A DNA stretch of 64,000 nucleotides from NCBI GenBank assembly GCA_964386915.1, contig CAYLUQ010000009.1:27013-91012 (forward strand), read 5' to 3'. The notes beneath the pieces are model-generated. The model saw only the letters and a program-made list of their open reading frames with translations. It ran no database searches and had not been told where the DNA came from. The translations under genes were made by a program, and so were the position numbers. Positions within the stretch are counted from its first letter, which is position 1. Every line of letters begins with the position of its first letter. The stretch comes from JADHMP01 sp964386915 (lineage in GTDB: Bacteria > Bacteroidota > Bacteroidia > Flavobacteriales > Flavobacteriaceae). Shown here one piece after another: positions 51,565-58,796 of the stretch.

Positions 51565-51595
51565 CAAATGTACAAAAATGAGGTGGTTACCTAAA
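51565..51595 (-). promoter_or_regulatory. Promoter of greA-HIT
   Basis: On the minus strand TTTA (51592-51595), a 19 bp spacer and TACATTTG (51565-51572) match the Bacteroidota promoter with one mismatch. Part of it lies inside the start of the divergent lipoprotein gene. Confidence 0.5.
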
Positions 51596-52024
51596 ATTTA
51601 TGTTTGTTTTTGGGCGGTTCTTTTAAGCCCTATTGGGTGTTCTAAAAACAACATAGAACGCAACCCCTATTTGCCCAATGTGCCCTTTTCGTATCAATTA
51701 AATTTACGTCTTCCTAGCTATAACAGTTTGAATTTTGCAGGAGGCGGGCATTTTATTGAAGAAATTGGACTTAACGGGGTTTTGGTTTTCAACCTAAACG
51801 GCAGTTCTTTTTTGGCTTGGGAAGCCACTTGTCCCAATCACGCCATAGAAACCTGTTCTACGCTTTCTTTAAAAGGGGTCATTGCCGAATGCGGATGCGA
51901 AGCTTCCCAATATAGTTTGGCTACGGGGCAACTGCTCAATCCTACCGAAACTAACACAACGCCCTATAGTTTGCTTTTCTATCAAGTGCAAAAAGTAGGA
52001 GATGCACTTCTAATATCTAACTAA
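51578..52024 (+). CDS. Lipoprotein with degenerate Rieske-like motif
   Basis: This 148-residue lipoprotein (Cys21, SPIGC) contains CPNH at 85-88 and CGC at 105-107, spaced like the two halves of a Rieske [2Fe-2S] site but not matching it: the standard C-x-H and C-x2-H pairs are changed, and the second histidine is replaced by CE. A cluster is therefore uncertain. The HFIEEIGLNGVLVFN segment resembles the start of a Rieske fold. It is probably membrane-anchored, facing the periplasm. It precedes another exported unknown protein by 10 bp. Confidence 0.65.
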   Translation: MRWLPKIYVCFWAVLLSPIGCSKNNIERNPYLPNVPFSYQLNLRLPSYNSLNFAGGGHFIEEIGLNGVLVFNLNGSSFLAWEATCPNHAIETCSTLSLKGVIAECGCEASQYSLATGQLLNPTETNTTPYSLLFYQVQKVGDALLISN

Positions 52025-52034
52025 CTCTTGCTAG

Positions 52035-52802
52035 ATGAAACCTACTGTTCTCACTCTCTTTATCGCTTTTTTTTATATCACTACTAACCCTCTTTTTGCA
52101 CAGCAATTAACGGTTGAGCCCAATCCGGGGAAAAAAGAGGAAAGTTTTTTTCGCTTTCGTTTTTTTAAATCAGGACTCCTTGGGTTCAATAGCATCGGTC
52201 ATTTGACAGTTACGGGCTCTGGATTGCTGAATTTGCGTTATAGTGGCAAAAAAGGGAGCTTTACAGAATTTGACCTCAGTTCTACCTATTCTCCACTGTT
52301 TTTAAATAGCAATGATCAACGCAATGCCGTCTCCCACTTACTCAATCCCCTTGGAGGTTTAGTTAATGTAAGCCTGCGCTATGCTATTCCTCTCCATATT
52401 GAGGAAGCAACGGCCTCAAAATTAACCATACGCACAGGTCTAAAACTTGTTGAAGCTTTTCCAATTAAAGCCATAGACGGCCAAAATTTTCTAGATCAAT
52501 ATGCAGAAGTGGGTTGGTTGTATCAAAATTTAATAGCAGAAGATGCCTTGCAAAATCAAAGTCTCTATTTTATGGCCTATCCTCATTTCTTTGTTCACCA
52601 TAGTGGGGCCGAACAACGCGCTTCTTTTTTTGGTCAGAACCTGCCCCCCACAGCCCAAGGCTATGGGGTTGAACTTGCGCTAGACTTTAACCGGCGTTTA
52701 TGGGTCAGCCTCACCGGCAGTCAGTTTGTGAATGCAACGGCCGCTAACAACCTGCAAAAATTTGTTTTGGCTTTAACCGTAGGCGTTCAGTTGCTAAAAT
52801 AA
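52035..52802 (+). CDS. Exported protein of unknown function, possible outer-membrane barrel
   Basis: This 255-residue protein has a signal peptide (about 1-22, ending LFAQQ) and many alternating polar/hydrophobic strands with aromatic ends, ending in VALTVGVQLLK-like residues and a C-terminal aliphatic/Lys, as in small outer-membrane barrels. I do not recognise a family. It follows the Rieske-like lipoprotein by 10 bp and overlaps the convergent TonB receptor gene by 9 bp. Function unknown. Confidence 0.55.
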   Translation: MKPTVLTLFIAFFYITTNPLFAQQLTVEPNPGKKEESFFRFRFFKSGLLGFNSIGHLTVTGSGLLNLRYSGKKGSFTEFDLSSTYSPLFLNSNDQRNAVSHLLNPLGGLVNVSLRYAIPLHIEEATASKLTIRTGLKLVEAFPIKAIDGQNFLDQYAEVGWLYQNLIAEDALQNQSLYFMAYPHFFVHHSGAEQRASFFGQNLPPTAQGYGVELALDFNRRLWVSLTGSQFVNATAANNLQKFVLALTVGVQLLK

Positions 52803-55010
52803 AACACGAATGCCACCCAAAAAATGGATTCCAGCTTGGGGATAGAACCCGGCGCCTTCTATGGTTTGAATTTGCCCCGGAACAGACCAATCATCATCAT
52901 AAGTATAGAAATAGCCATTGGATTCATAAGTGGCATTGAAAATATTATTCAACAAGAGTGAAAGTTGCACCTCCTTGGCCCAGCTCAGGTTTTGAAAAAG
53001 ATAAACCACATTGATATCAGAAGTAAAATAGCCCTCTAAAAGAGAGGTTTCAGCATCTATATTGCCCATATATTGACGGCCAACATATTTAGACAAAACT
53101 CCAATTTGAAAAGCTGTTGATGGCGCATATACAAGAGCATTACCGGCAATTACAGAAGGAGAATAAGAGAGATTGGTGGTGCCTAAATCAACAATTTTTC
53201 CATCGCGCTGAAATTTGAAATTGATGTTTTTGTTGCTGCTTAATGCCACATTGGGCTGCCACAACCATACTTGAGAAAGTTTAGCTTTGGCTTCAATTTC
53301 TACTCCTAGTCGTCGGCTTTTTCCTACGTTTTCTCTAATGGGGTAGCCCACCTCGTCACGTGCTCCGGTTAATACCAATTGATCTTTATATTCCATCCAA
53401 TAAATATTGGCTTGCCAATTGAAGCGAGTAGATTCTTGCCGCCAACCCAACTCAATATCGTGAAGGGTTTCGGGTTTGGGGTTACCATTTTCATAATCGG
53501 TTCGATTGGGTTCTCGCTGGGCCTTGGCATAGGAAGTATACCAGCGTTTGTTTTCCGCAACTCGGTAGGTCATTCCAAGTTTGGGATTAAAAAAAGTAAA
53601 GGCTTCATCTACAGCAAAATTACGCGGTCCGTTCAGGGTGCCATTAGTCTTATAGGATACATGGCGAAGCTGAAGGTCTACATAGGCCTTAATGAGGTCT
53701 GTGAGTTCATAATTAAGCTTGGCAAAGCTACTGGCCTCTTTTTTGAGGCCATTACTTTCATAAAAACGATGGCTAGGCAGGGCCTCTCCTAGCTGTTGCC
53801 CCCAAATCAAAGAGCCAAAATGATCTCCGTCATAGAGACTATAAAGTGCCCCCAAATTCCATTTGGCTTTATTGCCTTGGCGTTGCAAACCTAAGGTAAC
53901 CACATAATAGTCATTGTCTAACCATTTTTGGGTTATATTTTCTGTGGCGTCTATTGTTAACTCCCCTTGCTTTGAAGGATTTAATTGCAAATAGCTAAAG
54001 TTGGTATTGCCACTAAAACTCACATTTTGATCATACCACAGGTCGTTATATTCTTCATAAAATCCTCTTCCGTAGGTATAATTTAAGCCCAGTGAAAACG
54101 TCCAAGCATTTTGTAAAAGCTCCTTCCAATGCAGCTGAAAATGGTCTTGGGCATAGTTGTCCACCTGATTGTCATAAAAGCCCGTCAAAACACCCTGAGG
54201 GCTGTATATTTCACCGGCTGGGTTATAGGTTCTGTTGGATTTAAGGGTTTCTTTGTCAAGACCATACCAGGCTTGATACGTAATTTCATGACCGCCAAAA
54301 GCCACTCCTTTAAGCAATCGTTTTTCATCTTTATAGGCCAACTGAAACGTATAGCCTTTCATGTTAGCACTGGCTCGGTCCACATAACCAGCAGAATTAA
54401 TTTTGGAAAGCCGTCCTGAAAACACAAAGTGATTGTTCAATAAGCCGGAGGCAAAACGGAGAGTGTTTTTTTGGGTATTAAAAGAACCTGCACTCGAGGC
54501 AATTTCAGCATAGGCATCTGGCGAAAGCCAATCGGTTTGGAGGTTTAGACTGGCACCAAAAGCACCTGATCCATTAGTGGAAGTGCCCACTCCTCGCTGC
54601 AATTGAAACGATTGAATGGAAGAAGCTACATCGGGTAAATTAGCCCAATAGGTGCCTTGAGATTCTGCGTCATTGTAGGGTATGCCATTGATGGTCACGT
54701 TGACCCGAGTGGCATCACTGCCTCTTACACGTATGCCGGTATAGCCAACCCCTGCTCCAGCATCACTGGTAGTGACCACGCCGGGGAGAAAATTTAACAA
54801 AATGGGAATGTCTTGACCCAAATTTCTTCCTGCTAAATTTTCTTTCGTCACATTGGAAAAAGTAACAGGGGTGTCATCTTCTGCCCGAAGTCCTTGCACT
54901 TCAACTTCTTGCAAAGAAATGACTGATAGTGAATCTTGAAGTTGTTGGGCTCCAAGTGATAAGGCTTTTGCTAGTAAAAGCCCCAAAAAAACAAATCGTA
55001 GTGTTTTCAT
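52794..55010 (-). CDS. TonB-dependent receptor, probable thiamine uptake
   Basis: This 738-residue outer-membrane receptor has a signal peptide (about 1-21), a plug domain (VEVQGLRAEDDTPVTFSNVTKENL, then GVGYTGIRVRGSDATRVNVTINGIPYNDAE in parts), and a 22-strand-type barrel ending in a hydrophobic C-terminus (GGIRVLF). A TPP riboswitch lies directly upstream, so its ligand is very likely thiamine or a thiamine phosphate. A hairpin covers its start codon. The genes just upstream encode other thiamine-type proteins. Confidence 0.9.
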   Translation of the reverse strand: MKTLRFVFLGLLLAKALSLGAQQLQDSLSVISLQEVEVQGLRAEDDTPVTFSNVTKENLAGRNLGQDIPILLNFLPGVVTTSDAGAGVGYTGIRVRGSDATRVNVTINGIPYNDAESQGTYWANLPDVASSIQSFQLQRGVGTSTNGSGAFGASLNLQTDWLSPDAYAEIASSAGSFNTQKNTLRFASGLLNNHFVFSGRLSKINSAGYVDRASANMKGYTFQLAYKDEKRLLKGVAFGGHEITYQAWYGLDKETLKSNRTYNPAGEIYSPQGVLTGFYDNQVDNYAQDHFQLHWKELLQNAWTFSLGLNYTYGRGFYEEYNDLWYDQNVSFSGNTNFSYLQLNPSKQGELTIDATENITQKWLDNDYYVVTLGLQRQGNKAKWNLGALYSLYDGDHFGSLIWGQQLGEALPSHRFYESNGLKKEASSFAKLNYELTDLIKAYVDLQLRHVSYKTNGTLNGPRNFAVDEAFTFFNPKLGMTYRVAENKRWYTSYAKAQREPNRTDYENGNPKPETLHDIELGWRQESTRFNWQANIYWMEYKDQLVLTGARDEVGYPIRENVGKSRRLGVEIEAKAKLSQVWLWQPNVALSSNKNINFKFQRDGKIVDLGTTNLSYSPSVIAGNALVYAPSTAFQIGVLSKYVGRQYMGNIDAETSLLEGYFTSDINVVYLFQNLSWAKEVQLSLLLNNIFNATYESNGYFYTYDDDWSVPGQIQTIEGAGFYPQAGIHFLGGIRVLF

Positions 55011-55031
55011 TCGAATGAAATTTATTCGAAT
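55009..55031 (-). promoter_or_regulatory. Hairpin that covers the receptor start codon, candidate riboswitch expression platform
   Basis: The self-complementary ATTCGAAT occurs twice (55009-55016 and 55024-55031) with a 7-base spacer, so the mRNA can fold into an 8 bp hairpin that includes the first two bases of the ATG. It lies about 50 bases after the riboswitch. GAATAA upstream could pair with TTATTC to compete with it. Confidence 0.5.
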
Positions 55032-55079
55032 AAAAGGGGTGATTATTCTTTGGATTAAAATTAAAAAAACTGTGTCTAT

Positions 55080-55155
55080 TTTCCCTTGGCGGCATTACCC
55101 GCCCAGGTTCAATGGGTATGATCTCAGCCCTAAGGGCACCCCTTTGAGATGGGTC
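55080..55155 (-). promoter_or_regulatory. TPP riboswitch (THI element)
   Basis: On the minus strand the conserved blocks appear in order: GGGGTGCCC, a short P3 stem (GCCC-tta-GGGC), CTGAGA, ACCC, AACCTG, a GGCGG-gtaatg-CCGCC stem and AGGGAA. These match the thiamine pyrophosphate aptamer from P2 to P5 and the 3' strand of P1. The receptor gene begins about 70 bases after it. TPP binding should reduce receptor expression. Confidence 0.93.
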
Positions 55156-55166
55156 AAAAGTAGTGA

Positions 55167-56681
55167 TTAATTTGAATCGTTAATTAAATCGGTTACTTTT
55201 TTTACAGGATGAAATGTTTCTTTAGGCACCTCTACAAAATAGGTATTCCAATGCGCCATTCCGCCATTCCACAAACCGGGCCATTCAAGGGCTTTGATTT
55301 TTTTTGGGCCCAAGGTTTTATGCGCAATCATATAGCGTTGGTCATCACAAAATTGGTGTAGCGGAAATTTGACTCCCTTTCTATCGGTAATGGCGCAAAC
55401 CATTAGAACGGGGTTAAAATGGGTGCTTTTGGCCATCAATTTTTGGTGTTCTGGTGTTTCCAAGTTGAGTTCCACGCCTTCCACAATTTGCAGATGCCGT
55501 CCTCTTTTTGAGTGCATCCAGAAGGGTCCTCCTCCAGCTTTTCCTTCATTTTTAATCATCCCACAAACCCGAAGTGGCCGGTGGAGGTAATCAATCAATT
55601 TTTCATGGGGAAGTTTATTGTGGGGGGTTAGTTGGAAAGTTTTATCAAAATAGGTTTGAATAAAAGCTACAACGGGCTCAAAATCTAGATTGGCCCCTTG
55701 TTCTTCAAGTGCCCTAAGGTGAGTAAATAGTTGCTTTTGTAGGGTTAAAGTGATCCCTCCTAAAATTTGCATCCATGTTGTTGTCTGTTGATTTTGAACT
55801 CCCCATTGAATGTTGTCTATGTTTTTTAGCCACACAAAATCATTTTCAATTTGATTCAAGTTCTCCAGCAAGGCCCCGTGACCTCCTTTTCTAAAAAGAA
55901 GATGTCCCTCATCATTACGCACCCATTCTTCCTGACTATCCAAAACCGGTGTGTCGGTTAAGGGGTGTTGATAGGAATAGGACACTTTCAGTTCGGTTTG
56001 TTGTGAGCCTAAGAAGTCTTCTTCTAGAGCTTCAAAAGCAGGGCGATGTTGTTTGTCTATGGTGAAATGTAAATCGATTTTTTGCTCCGGTGGGGCAAGG
56101 GCAATAGCTTCTTGCAAATGTGCCTCAAAGGGGGTATAGGCATTGCCCGTTTCGTCTGTAAAAAAGGGGATTAGCCCTTTGGGTAGATGACTATAGTCGA
56201 GATGTTTTTCGTTTAAAAGAGCTTCCATAAAGGCCTCAAAAAAAGTATGGGCATCCCATTGAAACGCTTCCGGATGTTGGCTTATATAAGCATACACATG
56301 GGTGTAAAAGGGAAGCTTTTTAAGTTGGGTAATAAATCGTTTAAAGTCTTTATTTTCCTGATTTTTTAAATAGGATTCCAAGTTAAAATGAGCGTTTTTC
56401 TTTTGATCCCAATAGGCAAATAAATCACTAAACATACGACTAGCAGCCCCTGAAGCGGGCACAAATTTTAGCCAAGTCTGTGTCCCATCTTGTTGCTGAA
56501 ACGCCTTTAGTGCCGCTTTTTGCTCCTGATCAGAAAGCGCGTTAATACCATCCTCTAGAACGGCTATTTCAAGGCGATTAAGCGGCTGGATTCCCTTTTT
56601 TAATTGTTCTTCTTGGCGATAGATGAGTTCAAGAGAACGTCCTTGTTCAAGAATTCTTTTTTGGTCTTTTTCAGTGAGCAT
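55167..56681 (-). CDS. DUF4301 family protein
   Basis: This 504-residue cytoplasmic protein of family DUF4301 has an N-terminal helical part and a PASGAASRMF motif at residues 75-84, which resembles the glycine-rich loop of nucleotidyltransferase (UDP-sugar pyrophosphorylase-like) folds. The C-terminal part has KNEGKAGGGPFWMHSKRGR. Its function is not known. It overlaps the kinase gene upstream by 11 bp and lies just before the TPP riboswitch, so a role in thiamine or pyridine-nucleotide salvage is worth testing. Confidence 0.82.
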   Translation of the reverse strand: MLTEKDQKRILEQGRSLELIYRQEEQLKKGIQPLNRLEIAVLEDGINALSDQEQKAALKAFQQQDGTQTWLKFVPASGAASRMFSDLFAYWDQKKNAHFNLESYLKNQENKDFKRFITQLKKLPFYTHVYAYISQHPEAFQWDAHTFFEAFMEALLNEKHLDYSHLPKGLIPFFTDETGNAYTPFEAHLQEAIALAPPEQKIDLHFTIDKQHRPAFEALEEDFLGSQQTELKVSYSYQHPLTDTPVLDSQEEWVRNDEGHLLFRKGGHGALLENLNQIENDFVWLKNIDNIQWGVQNQQTTTWMQILGGITLTLQKQLFTHLRALEEQGANLDFEPVVAFIQTYFDKTFQLTPHNKLPHEKLIDYLHRPLRVCGMIKNEGKAGGGPFWMHSKRGRHLQIVEGVELNLETPEHQKLMAKSTHFNPVLMVCAITDRKGVKFPLHQFCDDQRYMIAHKTLGPKKIKALEWPGLWNGGMAHWNTYFVEVPKETFHPVKKVTDLINDSN

Positions 56682-57246
56682 AGCGTTTTTTTATGAGACT
56701 TTCTACCACTTTAGTAGCTTGCTTTAAACGGATTTGATGGTTCCCGTTTAAGGTAGTGTAGGGTAAATCATGTTCTAGCAGCATCTTTTCAAAATAGGCA
56801 AATTGGGCTTCACGGTCATTGGGTCGGTCTCTTAAATCATCTTTTTCCCACGGAATGTCTGGACTGGTAAGTAAATAGTGGTCATAAGAAACCTGTTTTG
56901 TCCAGAGATTCAACTCCGGGGAGCAATAGCCTTCAAAATGGGTTTCTGACCATACCTTAGTCACCCAAACATTGGTGTCACAAAAAAGGACTTTTTTGGC
57001 CTGCTTAAGGGCTTTATTTTCAGCTGCCATTTGGCCAATAGCAATATGGTGTAAATCCTCCAACGTACAAACTTCTTGGTGTGTATCCCATTTGTTTTGA
57101 AGAAACTCTCGGGCAAACTCGGGTACCCAAGTAGTTTGAAAAGTCTTGGCCAAGGCTTGAGCCATAGTGGTTTTGCCAGAAGATTCAGGGCCATATAATA
57201 CCACTCTTAGGCAATTACTTCTTTGCTGAGATAATGCTTTTTCCAT
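56671..57246 (-). CDS. NadR-like P-loop kinase
   Basis: This protein of 191 residues has Walker A GPESSGKTT at residues 19-27, and stretches such as VPEFAREFL and CDTNVWVTKVW that match the ribosylnicotinamide kinase domain of NadR. Next to a PnuC-type transporter such kinases trap the imported vitamin by phosphorylation; here the substrate could be thiamine or nicotinamide riboside. I start it at ATG 57246, which overlaps the transporter by 40 bp. A GTG at 57204 would remove the overlap but cut the N-terminus. Confidence 0.82.
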   Translation of the reverse strand: MEKALSQQRSNCLRVVLYGPESSGKTTMAQALAKTFQTTWVPEFAREFLQNKWDTHQEVCTLEDLHHIAIGQMAAENKALKQAKKVLFCDTNVWVTKVWSETHFEGYCSPELNLWTKQVSYDHYLLTSPDIPWEKDDLRDRPNDREAQFAYFEKMLLEHDLPYTTLNGNHQIRLKQATKVVESLIKKRYAH

Positions 57247-57842
57247 TGCCAATAGCCTAAAATTGCAAGCACTGTAAAGATAGCATATTGTAAACTACTA
57301 AGGGTTAAGCCTTTGTAAAAATAGAGTGGAATGGAAATGATATTGCCTACAATCCAGCATAACCAATGCTCTATTTTTCTTCGAGCCATGAGCCACATAC
57401 CCACAAAAAACAGCCCAGTGGTAAAGGTGTCTACCAGTGCTGTAATACCATTCCACTTGTCAAAAAAAGTATAGACAAGAGCAATTAAAAACAGCGTGGC
57501 AAAAAAGAGAAAAAAGGCCTGTTGGCGTTCTTTGGGCAGCGTTCTAGTGACAGGATGCGCTATTTGTCCGTTGCGCTTACGTGTCCAATAATACCATCCG
57601 TAAATACTCATTATAAAATAATAGGCATTGATAAGCATGTCGCCCAACAATTCGAATTGCCACAGCAAATAAACATAAAGGGCTGTTGAAATGAGGCCTG
57701 TAGGATAGACTAAAATATTATTTATCCTAGAGTAAAGCACACTGGCAATACCAAAAAAAACGGCCGTACATTCAATTATAATTTGAGCGTTAGAATATGC
57801 TAAATAGGGCCCAAATAAAAAGTCAACCCAGCTGTTTTCCAT
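57207..57842 (-). CDS. PnuC-family vitamin transporter (PnuT-like thiamine candidate)
   Basis: This membrane protein of 211 residues has about seven helices and the family pattern NNILVYPTGLISTALYVYLLW and CWIVGNIISIPLYFYKGL. PnuC members import nicotinamide riboside, PnuT members thiamine, PnuX riboflavin. The YkoF-like gene upstream and the TPP riboswitch downstream favour thiamine. I start at ATG 57842, which leaves 7 bp to the previous stop; an earlier ATG at 57881 would overlap by 32 bp. Confidence 0.85.
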   Translation of the reverse strand: MENSWVDFLFGPYLAYSNAQIIIECTAVFFGIASVLYSRINNILVYPTGLISTALYVYLLWQFELLGDMLINAYYFIMSIYGWYYWTRKRNGQIAHPVTRTLPKERQQAFFLFFATLFLIALVYTFFDKWNGITALVDTFTTGLFFVGMWLMARRKIEHWLCWIVGNIISIPLYFYKGLTLSSLQYAIFTVLAILGYWQWKKHYLSKEVIA

Positions 57843-57849
57843 CACCAAT

Positions 57850-58110
57850 TTAAAAATCTGGAATATAATCACTGCGATCACCTTTCACCAACTTCATATG
57901 CATCATGATAGCCTCTTCCTCTTGAAAAATAGCCCTGATTTCAGCAGTTAAAAAGGGCATTAAAGCCTCATAATCTCCATAAATTTGGGTACTTAAGGGC
58001 GTTTCTTTAACCGTAAAATGGGAGGCTCTTAATCGTTTTATGAATTGTTTTATGGGCGGACGAAAATCGTCTTGCAAAGGGGTAAGGGTTAGCTCAACAG
58101 AAATTTTCAT
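57850..58110 (-). CDS. YkoF/MTH1187-like thiamine-binding protein
   Basis: This 86-residue protein of the thiamine-binding (YkoF-type ferredoxin-like) family begins MKISVELTLTPLQ and has LSTQIYGDYEALMPFL near residues 39-54. Relatives bind thiamine or hydroxymethylpyrimidine. It is short and has no signal peptide. It lies 5 bp after the phosphopantetheinyl transferase gene and just before the PnuC-family transporter, so it fits the thiamine locus. Confidence 0.85.
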   Translation of the reverse strand: MKISVELTLTPLQDDFRPPIKQFIKRLRASHFTVKETPLSTQIYGDYEALMPFLTAEIRAIFQEEEAIMMHMKLVKGDRSDYIPDF

Positions 58111-58115
58111 AAGGT

Positions 58116-58742
58116 TTAATTTGGTTTAGCAAGAGTAGCACAAAAATTGTGAAAATAAAAAAAATAGAGGTTGAAGTTGTGTGTGGTTTCTTTTAGGTAA
58201 ACCTCTCCCGTTCCTTTGGAAGCCTTCTTCTCTATGGGGTGAATATAGATTTGCCGAGCAAAATGAATTCCTGATGTGTTTAGTACCTTATAAATGGCCT
58301 CTTTGGCGGTCCAAATTTGAGTCAAATAGTTTGTTTGTTCTAGAGAAGGCATGGCTTCTACCTCCTTGGCGTGCATAAATCGAGGCGCAATTTTATCTAT
58401 TTTAGTTTGGTAGTGTTCCACATCAATGCCTATGGGCGTATTGGCAATGGCAACTGCCGCCACATTTTTGGTGTGACTAATTGAAAGAAATCGACCATCG
58501 GTCAAATATGGGGCACCGTTGGACTCATATTGGTGCAATTGTGGCGCAATGCCATAAGCCTTCAACAACTGTCTAACGGCTAAATAACCTTTTCGGTGCA
58601 CACTGCTTTTTCGGGAAGACAATCGGTTTTTGGCCTGAGGGGAAAGCGTAAGACCTTCTCGTAATTCCGTTTCGCTTTCGGATATTTCCCATAGCAAAAT
58701 TTCTGTTCCAGAATCGATAATTTCTTTAAAGCATTCAGGCAT
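58116..58742 (-). CDS. 4'-phosphopantetheinyl transferase superfamily protein
   Basis: This Sfp-type enzyme of 208 residues moves the phosphopantetheine arm of CoA onto carrier proteins. It has GIDVE at 105-109 and WTAKEAIYK at 144-152, the Mg and CoA motifs. I start it at ATG 58742; an upstream ATG at 58817 would run through the divergent ahcY start and promoters. It leads the thiamine locus, although its own role is in fatty-acid or polyketide carrier activation, so co-transcription may be incidental. Confidence 0.85.
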   Translation of the reverse strand: MPECFKEIIDSGTEILLWEISESETELREGLTLSPQAKNRLSSRKSSVHRKGYLAVRQLLKAYGIAPQLHQYESNGAPYLTDGRFLSISHTKNVAAVAIANTPIGIDVEHYQTKIDKIAPRFMHAKEVEAMPSLEQTNYLTQIWTAKEAIYKVLNTSGIHFARQIYIHPIEKKASKGTGEVYLKETTHNFNLYFFYFHNFCATLAKPN

Positions 58743-58772
58743 TTGAAATTGACAAGAAAGGTTGTAGTTTTG
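58742..58772 (+). promoter_or_regulatory. Promoter of ahcY (perfect Bacteroidota consensus)
   Basis: TTTG (58742-58745), exactly 19 bp, then TAGTTTTG (58765-58772) match TTTG-N19-TAnnTTTG without error. It lies 24 bp before the ahcY ATG at 58797. Confidence 0.75.
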
Positions 58773-58783
58773 CTGTTCCAAAA

Positions 58784-58791
58784 CAAAGATA
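58784..58791 (-). promoter_or_regulatory. -7 promoter element of the phosphopantetheinyl transferase/thiamine genes
   Basis: TATCTTTG on the minus strand matches TAnnTTTG, 41 bp before the ATG at 58742. It faces the ahcY promoter, and the two predicted start sites are only a few bases apart. The -33 box is weak. Confidence 0.5.
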
Positions 58792-58796
58792 CAACT

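Noticed and set aside
53379..53792. Plus-strand open frame of 137 codons inside the TonB receptor gene
   Set aside because: No motif and opposite to a conserved receptor; treated as a shadow.
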